DNA from: JAIXWP01 sp943372555
GTDB taxonomy: Bacteria > Bacteroidota > Bacteroidia > Flavobacteriales_D > Sanyastnellaceae
DNA length: 11,870 nucleotides
NCBI GenBank assembly: GCA_943372555.1
Contig: CALRZB010000064.1
Coordinates: 1-11,870 of the forward strand
Direction of reading: 5' to 3'
The notes below the pieces were generated by a model, which searched no databases, was not told the origin of the DNA, and was given only the letters and a program-made list of their open reading frames with translations. Position 1 is the stretch's first letter, and each line of letters starts with the position of its first letter. Below, piece by piece: positions 7,873 through 11,870 of this stretch. The translations under genes and the position numbers were made by a program.

Positions 7873-8745
7873 ATGAACATAGTAATACTATCCAGAGACC
7901 CAAAGCTTTATAGTACACGTCGACTAGTAGAGGCTGGGGAAAAACGAGGTCACACCATGCGTGTGTTGGATCACCTAAAGTGTAACCTTGTTATCGAAAA
8001 GAAAAACCCCAAGATTATTTACAATGGGGAAGAAATCACTGGAGTTCATGCTGTGATTCCTCGAATTGGCGCGTCTGTTACGTTCTACGGAACCGCTGTG
8101 GTGCGTCAATTTGAAATGATGGGTGTATTTACTGCGGTTGAGTCGCAAGCGCTAGTGCGCAGCCGAGATAAGTTGAGAAGCCTACAAATTCTGTCACGTG
8201 CTGGATTGGGATTGCCCAAAACAGTGTTCAGTAATTATTCACGGGATGTAGAACGCACGATAAAAGAAGTCGGCGGAACGCCTGTTGTGATTAAACTTCT
8301 TGAAGGAACTCAAGGCTTAGGAGTCGTATTGGCCGAGAATAAGAAAGCTGCGGTGTCGGTAGTAGAGGCTTTTAATGGATTGAAAGCACGCGTTATCGTT
8401 CAAGAATTTATCAAAGAAGCAAAAGGTGCTGATGTCAGAGCTTTCGTTGTTGACGGTCATGTTGTAGGTGCTATGAAGCGTCAAGCCAAAGAAGGCGAGT
8501 TCAGATCAAACCTTCATAGAGGCGGAACGGCAGAAGTCATTGAACTGACTCACGAAGAAGAAATCGCGGCAATTAAAGCTGCCAACGCTCTCAAGCTGGG
8601 TGTGGCTGGTGTCGATATTCTTCAAAGTGAAAGAGGTCCGCTGATAATTGAAGTAAATTCTTCCCCGGGACTAGAGGGAATTGAAGCTGCGACAGGAAAA
8701 GATATTGCAGCTCAGATGATAAAATATATTGAGAAAAACGCTTAA
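7873..8745 (+). CDS. rimK: RimK-family ATP-grasp alpha-L-glutamate ligase
   Basis: A 290-residue ATP-grasp ligase close in length to E. coli RimK (about 300), which adds glutamates to the C terminus of ribosomal protein S6 using ATP. The preATP-grasp part spans about 1-95. RSRDKLRSLQILSRAGLGLP (96-115) is the family hallmark entering the ATP-grasp domain. VVIKLLEGTQGLGV (138-151) is the nucleotide-binding loop with Lys141. VIVQEFI (174-180) and DVRAFVVDG (187-195) follow, then the RimK-typical FRSNLHRGG (210-218). Metal-binding residues are seen as GVDIL (Asp248) and IIEVNSSPG (Glu260, Asn262). All catalytic elements look intact. Its stop codon abuts the stop of the convergent COG4067 protein, a family known to accompany RimK. 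Whether the target is S6 or another protein or peptide is not decided by the sequence. Confidence 0.93.
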   Translation: MNIVILSRDPKLYSTRRLVEAGEKRGHTMRVLDHLKCNLVIEKKNPKIIYNGEEITGVHAVIPRIGASVTFYGTAVVRQFEMMGVFTAVESQALVRSRDKLRSLQILSRAGLGLPKTVFSNYSRDVERTIKEVGGTPVVIKLLEGTQGLGVVLAENKKAAVSVVEAFNGLKARVIVQEFIKEAKGADVRAFVVDGHVVGAMKRQAKEGEFRSNLHRGGTAEVIELTHEEEIAAIKAANALKLGVAGVDILQSERGPLIIEVNSSPGLEGIEAATGKDIAAQMIKYIEKNA

Positions 8746-9180
8746 TCAATCGTTCGATAAAACGTGAATCTGATTCACATCGACGAGATATTTTTTTAGC
8801 AAGGTTTTTCTTCCCAACAATACTTGATATTTCATTTCAGAGCGATCAGTAAGCGTGACTTCCGAACGGATGTCACGCTTACCTATCCTCAATCTTGTTC
8901 TAATACAATATCTTTTTTCACTCTGACCAAAGGAGTTTTTTACTTCACGAATCGTGAATTTGTCAAAGTAAAAAGTTTTTGGTCCTGTTTCATCGAGATC
9001 GAATATGGCCTCGAGAATTGATTTATCTCCTTCATCAATTTGTCTGCACGAAAGGCAGTGCAATGCGGTGCGGTAAGCTCCAGTATCAATCTTAGCTTCA
9101 ATATTAATTGCCCCTAAATCTGGCAGGCCAATGGTTTCCCGTCTGCCGATAATTTGAACGTGTGATTGATGTTTTGACAT
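8746..9180 (-). CDS. RimB/COG4067 retropepsin-like putative protease (often annotated ATP-dependent zinc protease)
   Basis: A 144-residue protein of the PF05618/COG4067 family, a retropepsin-like aspartyl protease fold often mislabelled as a zinc protease. The DTGA motif (Asp32-Thr33-Gly34) sits in KIDTGAYRTALHC (30-42), where pepsin-like enzymes carry the catalytic Asp. The C-terminal signature YQVLLGRKTLLKKYLVDV (118-135) is also diagnostic. No signal peptide or membrane segment is present, so it should be cytoplasmic. Relatives occur beside rimK and in Pseudomonas act with RimK (as RimB) in the ribosome-modifying Rim system; that link is family knowledge. Its start overlaps the yqeY stop by one base (TAATG), indicating coupling, and its stop touches the rimK stop. 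Cys42, Cys45 and Cys92 are unusual for so small a cytoplasmic protein. Confidence 0.85.
   Translation of the reverse strand: MSKHQSHVQIIGRRETIGLPDLGAINIEAKIDTGAYRTALHCLSCRQIDEGDKSILEAIFDLDETGPKTFYFDKFTIREVKNSFGQSEKRYCIRTRLRIGKRDIRSEVTLTDRSEMKYQVLLGRKTLLKKYLVDVNQIHVLSND
8754..8797 (+). terminator. Possible rimK terminator hairpin inside the convergent gene
   Basis: Just past the rimK stop lies GTGAATC-T-GATTCAC (8764-8778), a perfect 7-base inverted repeat around one base, realistically a 6-base stem with a 3-base loop. It is flanked by TCGAT (8754-8758) and ATCGA (8779-8783), which extend the pairing across a 5-base bulge. A run of seven T follows at 8791-8797, seven bases beyond the stem. 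The orientation fits termination of rimK, and the element lies wholly within the C-terminal codons of the opposite gene. The low GC of the stem and the gap before the T run make this tentative. Confidence 0.4.
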
Positions 9181-9635
9181 TAGCCTTGGGTAAGAAGTCT
9201 TTTTACTATTTCTGAAACAGCTTTACCGTCTGCACGACCAGCAAATGCTTTCGTCGCCACACCCATTACCTTGCCAAGATCGCCAGGACCTGTAGCTCCA
9301 ACTTGTGCGACAATAGCTTTAACTTCTTCCTCCAATTTTTCACCAGTCAATTGTTCTGGTAAATACGCAGCAATTACATCCGCTTGTAATTGCTCTACTT
9401 CAGCCAATTCAGGACGATTCTGAGTCTTATAAATCTCAATCGACTCCATGCGTTGTTTGTATAATTTATTGAGAATAGACATAGCTTTTGAATCATCAAT
9501 AGAGCCATCACCACCTTCTTTTGTCATCTCCAATAGGATTTTGCTTTTGATGTCACGAAGCGCCATCAACTTGTCTTTTTCTCCAGCTTTCATAGCTGTT
9601 TTGATGTCTTCATTAATGCGTTCTGCGATATTCAT
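9180..9635 (-). CDS. yqeY: GatB/YqeY domain-containing protein
   Basis: A 151-residue YqeY-like protein. The family shares the helical tail domain of GatB, the tRNA-dependent amidotransferase subunit, and is thought to bind tRNA or related partners; its precise function is not established. Visible features are the N-terminal helix MNIAERINEDIKTAMKAG, the region LMALRDIKSKILLE (23-36), EQLQADVIAAYLPEQLT (about 80-96) and GPGDLGKVMGVATKAFAGRADGK (about 116-138), all typical. Length matches the family (about 147-150). It starts 110 bases from a divergent TetR gene, behind a good -7 box, and its stop overlaps the start of the retropepsin-like gene by one base. It is therefore the first gene of a two-gene operon. 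Confidence in the family call is high. Confidence 0.93.
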   Translation of the reverse strand: MNIAERINEDIKTAMKAGEKDKLMALRDIKSKILLEMTKEGGDGSIDDSKAMSILNKLYKQRMESIEIYKTQNRPELAEVEQLQADVIAAYLPEQLTGEKLEEEVKAIVAQVGATGPGDLGKVMGVATKAFAGRADGKAVSEIVKRLLTQG

Positions 9636-9650
9636 AATTCAATGTTTTTA

Positions 9651-9658
9651 CAAAGATA
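9651..9658 (-). promoter_or_regulatory. -7 promoter box of the yqeY operon
   Basis: On the minus strand this reads TATCTTTG, an exact match to the Bacteroidota -7 consensus TAnnTTTG. It is placed 15 bases before the yqeY ATG, which would give a very short leader. No TTG -33 element is seen at 17-23 bases upstream, so the call rests on the -7 box and position. Confidence 0.5.
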
Positions 9659-9714
9659 CAAAACAGCATCATGGATAGACTTACTAGCTCTTCTGATTGA
9701 TTACCAAAAACTTA

Positions 9715-9722
9715 TATATTTG
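9715..9722 (+). promoter_or_regulatory. -7 promoter box of the tetR-like gene
   Basis: TATATTTG matches TAnnTTTG exactly and lies 23 bases before the ATG of the regulator. A TTG at 9697-9699 is 15 bases upstream of the box, somewhat closer than the usual 17-23 bases. The start of transcription would fall inside the adjacent palindrome. Confidence 0.55.
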
Positions 9723-9723
9723 T

Positions 9724-9737
9724 ACCGAACGTTCATT
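9724..9737. promoter_or_regulatory. Palindromic operator candidate for the TetR-family regulator
   Basis: The core GAACGTTC (9727-9734) is a perfect 8-base palindrome, extended to an imperfect 14-base site by A9724 and T9737. A second nested inverted repeat, CGAA (9726-9729) with TTCG (9736-9739), overlaps it. It begins one base after the -7 box and covers the expected transcription start of the regulator gene, the usual place for autorepression by a TetR protein. GAACGTTC-type cores are common among TetR-family sites. Binding by the adjacent protein is inferred. Confidence 0.5.
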
Positions 9738-9745
9738 CGATTCTT

Positions 9746-10324
9746 ATGAAAAAAACAATGACCAGAAAGGAGAAAGTTCTCCGTACCGCTTTGCAAATGG
9801 TTGCTACTGGCGGATTTCAAGGGGCGCCTATCGCTGAGTTGGCTGCAAAGTCAAAAGTAGCTGTAGGAACCATCTACCATCACTTTGCGAATAAAGAGGA
9901 AATGGTGGCTGCAATGTATTTGCTATGCAAAGAAAATCTTAGCGAATCACTCAGCAAAGCGGCTGATGGTAAAAACAATACCCAAAAGAAATTCGAGAAA
10001 CTTTGGGATGCGTATCTCGATCACGCAGCAAAAAACGCAGTTGAGTTCTCTTTTCTCGAGCAGTATAAATCATCACCATTAATTACTCCAGCAGTAATGA
10101 AAAGTGCAGAGAAGTTTGATGCACCTGTCTCAACTTTTGTAGCAGATGGATTAAAAGCAAAAGACTTGAAGAAAGTGGAAGCAGCAGTCCTAGCAGAATT
10201 TTTTAATTCGAATGTCAGCGCTGCAGCAAAATTGCAAGCTTCAAAATCGAAGAAGAAATTTTCAGGAAAAGATTTAGAAAGCCTGCGCGACATGGCGTGG
10301 TCGGCAATGAAATCGAAAGGCTAA
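9746..10324 (+). CDS. TetR/AcrR-family transcriptional regulator
   Basis: A 192-residue regulator. The N-terminal DNA-binding domain covers about residues 6-55, with the helix-turn-helix at about 28-47 (PIAELAAKSKVAVGTIYHHF) followed by ANKEEMV, the standard TetR layout. The remaining all-helical part (about 60-190) is the ligand and dimerisation domain; it is Lys- and Ala-rich and gives no clue to the ligand. The gene diverges from yqeY and stands alone, ending at a strong terminator. A palindrome overlaps its likely transcription start, so it probably represses itself. Its other targets are not evident: yqeY is the only divergent neighbour and is not a typical TetR target such as an efflux or fatty-acid gene. 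A second Met at codon 5 is an alternative start. Confidence 0.88.
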   Translation: MKKTMTRKEKVLRTALQMVATGGFQGAPIAELAAKSKVAVGTIYHHFANKEEMVAAMYLLCKENLSESLSKAADGKNNTQKKFEKLWDAYLDHAAKNAVEFSFLEQYKSSPLITPAVMKSAEKFDAPVSTFVADGLKAKDLKKVEAAVLAEFFNSNVSAAAKLQASKSKKKFSGKDLESLRDMAWSAMKSKG

Positions 10325-10343
10325 TTTTTTAGTCTATAAAAAG

Positions 10344-10378
10344 AAAAACCCCGGCACTTCTGAAGCGTCGGGGTTTTA
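10344..10378. terminator. Bidirectional rho-independent terminator between tetR-like gene and groEL
   Basis: A GC-rich stem pairs CCCCGGC (10349-10355) with GTCGGGG (10367-10373), including one G-T pair, and continues toward a small loop. It is flanked by an A-run at 10344-10348 and a T-run at 10374-10377, so it works as an intrinsic terminator in both directions. It lies between two convergent genes and serves both the regulator and groEL. Confidence 0.88.
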
Positions 10379-10397
10379 TATTTTAAGGGAATTCTGA

Positions 10398-11870
10398 TTA
10401 CATCATTCCGCCCATTCCACCTGGCATTTGAGGCATCGATGGACCTTCTTCTTTGATATCAGAAATAACACATTCCGTAGTCAATAACATACCTGCAATC
10501 GAAGCTGCATTTTCTAGAGCAACACGACTAACTTTAGTTGGGTCGATTACACCAGCTGCATACATGTTTTCGAAAACTTCTGTGCGAGCATTGTAACCGA
10601 AGTCATCTTTGCCTTCACGAACTTTCTGAACGATTACTGCACCTTCACCGCCTGCGTTAGCTACTATTTGACGAAGTGGTTCTTCAATCGCACGACGTAC
10701 GATTTGGATACCGGTATTTTCATCCTCGTTCAAACCAACTAAACCGTCAAGAACAGAGGCAGCACGAATGTATGCTACACCACCACCAGGTACGATTCCT
10801 TCTTCAACTGCTGCACGAGTTGCATGCAATGCATCGTCTACACGGTCTTTTTTCTCCTTCATCTCAACCTCTGTTGGAGCACCGATGTACAACACGGCAA
10901 CACCACCAGCAAGTTTGGCAAGACGCTCTTGAAGTTTTTCGCGATCGTAGTCAGAAGTTGTCTTGTCGATTTGTGATTTGATTTCACTAATGCGACCTTG
11001 GATACCTTCTTTGCTACCAGCGCCATTTACAACTGTTGTGTTGTCTTTGTCGATTGTGATTTTCTCTGCACGACCAAGATCAGTAAGTTCAGCTTTCTCT
11101 AGTTTAGTTCCAGTTTCTTCGCTGATTACAACACCACCTGTTAGGATAGCGATATCTTGAAGCATCGCTTTGCGGCGATCACCAAAGCCAGGAGCCTTAA
11201 CTGCTGCTACTTTGAGAGCACCACGAATTTTATTTACTACCAAAGTAGCAAGAGCTTCACTATCTACATCTTCAGCAATAATCAAAAGTGGGCGACCAGT
11301 TTGTGCTGTTTTTTCAAGCACTGGAAGAAGTTCTTTCATTGTGCTGATCTTTTTGTCGTAGATCAAAATGTAAGCATTCTCCAATTCAGCTTCTTGATTC
11401 TCGGCATTCGTCATGAAATATGGACTCAAGTATCCACGGTCGAATTGCATGCCTTCAACTGTTTTTACTTCAGTCTCGGTGCCTTTTGCTTCTTCTACAG
11501 TGATAACTCCTTCAGTGCCCACAGTAGCCATTGCGTTAGCGATAAGAGCACCAATTGTCTCGTCGTTGTTAGAGGAGATAGTTGCTACTTGCTTGATTTT
11601 ATCGTTGTCGCTACCAACAGCTTTTGAAAGCTTCGCGAGTTCAGCCACTATTGCGTGAACAGCTTTGTCGATACCGCGCTTAAGATCCATTGGATTAGCA
11701 CCGCTAGCAACGTTCTTCAAACCTGAAGTCACAATTGCTTGAGCAAGTACAGTTGCCGTAGTTGTTCCATCACCAGCAAGATCTGCAGTTTTAGAAGCTA
11801 CTTCTTTAAGCATTTGAGCGCCCATGTTTTCGATCGCGTCTTTCAACTCGATTTCTTTAGCCACAGTAAC
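10398..11870 (-). CDS. groEL: GroEL chaperonin 60 kDa subunit, 5' end beyond window
   Basis: The C-terminal roughly 490 residues of GroEL, the ATP-driven cytoplasmic folding chamber that works with GroES. The frame runs off the right edge; the first visible residues VTVAKEIEL belong to the internal KDGVTVAKEIEL region, so the GTG at 11862-11864 is not a start and about 55-60 N-terminal residues are missing. Conserved features in order are ENMGAQMLKEVASKT, AGDGTTTATVLAQ (ATPase Asp), the apical domain with DRGYLSPYF, KAPGFGDRRKAMLQDIAILTG, VDDALHATRAAVEEGIVPGGG (second catalytic Asp region), VIDPTKVSR, and the Gly-Met tail PQMPGGMGGMM. GC content is visibly higher than in the polysaccharide genes, as expected for a highly expressed gene. 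groES is probably just outside the window. The call is essentially certain. Confidence 0.98.
   Translation of the reverse strand, partial: VTVAKEIELKDAIENMGAQMLKEVASKTADLAGDGTTTATVLAQAIVTSGLKNVASGANPMDLKRGIDKAVHAIVAELAKLSKAVGSDNDKIKQVATISSNNDETIGALIANAMATVGTEGVITVEEAKGTETEVKTVEGMQFDRGYLSPYFMTNAENQEAELENAYILIYDKKISTMKELLPVLEKTAQTGRPLLIIAEDVDSEALATLVVNKIRGALKVAAVKAPGFGDRRKAMLQDIAILTGGVVISEETGTKLEKAELTDLGRAEKITIDKDNTTVVNGAGSKEGIQGRISEIKSQIDKTTSDYDREKLQERLAKLAGGVAVLYIGAPTEVEMKEKKDRVDDALHATRAAVEEGIVPGGGVAYIRAASVLDGLVGLNEDENTGIQIVRRAIEEPLRQIVANAGGEGAVIVQKVREGKDDFGYNARTEVFENMYAAGVIDPTKVSRVALENAASIAGMLLTTECVISDIKEEGPSMPQMPGGMGGMM

Noticed and set aside
10676..11658. Several plus-strand open frames (65-156 codons) within groEL
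   Set aside because: They lie antisense to strongly conserved GroEL codons, show no family features and no start signals; they are mirror frames of the real gene.
11862..11864. GTG as the start of groEL
   Set aside because: The sequence around it (VTVAKEIEL) is an internal GroEL segment about 55-60 residues from the real N terminus, which lies beyond the window.

Overview
The window looks like a piece of a Bacteroidota chromosome; the order cannot be fixed from sequence alone. The evidence is moderately AT-rich coding DNA, almost no Shine-Dalgarno sequences before start codons, TAnnTTTG-type -7 promoter boxes, and the gene families present. It is densely coding: the largest gap between genes is 110 bases, so no long empty stretch exists. 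No tRNA, rRNA, CRISPR array, insertion sequence or attachment site was seen.

Region 1 (1-7783) is part of a surface or extracellular polysaccharide locus. In order it holds the C-terminal part of a membrane acyltransferase 3 protein cut by the window edge, a Wzy/O-antigen-ligase-like membrane protein, a two-gene unit on the opposite strand (GNAT-type acyltransferase followed by a NodB-type polysaccharide deacetylase), a GT4 glycosyltransferase, an asparagine-synthase-type amidotransferase and a second GT4 glycosyltransferase. Together these could build a glycan repeat unit (glycosyltransferases), decorate it (O- or N-acylation, deacetylation, perhaps amidation) and polymerise or transfer it (Wzy-like protein). 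The sugar composition cannot be read from the sequence.

Region 2 (7784-9635) is a translation- or protein-modification-related block. A RimK-type ATP-grasp glutamate ligase on the plus strand meets, stop codon against stop codon, a small retropepsin-like protein of the COG4067/RimB family on the minus strand. The latter is translationally coupled to an upstream yqeY (GatB/YqeY domain) gene. RimK and COG4067 proteins are a known functional pairing, a glutamate-tagging ligase with a putative protease.

Region 3 (9636-11870) holds a TetR-family regulator divergent from yqeY, with a palindromic operator candidate next to its -7 box. A bidirectional rho-independent terminator follows, and then the 3' part of groEL on the minus strand, cut by the right window edge.

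Nothing here is a clearly undescribed system. The items most worth a second look are the tail-to-tail rimK/retropepsin/yqeY arrangement with a hairpin buried in coding sequence, and the inverted GNAT-deacetylase unit whose 3' end overlaps the wzy-like gene by 80 bases.
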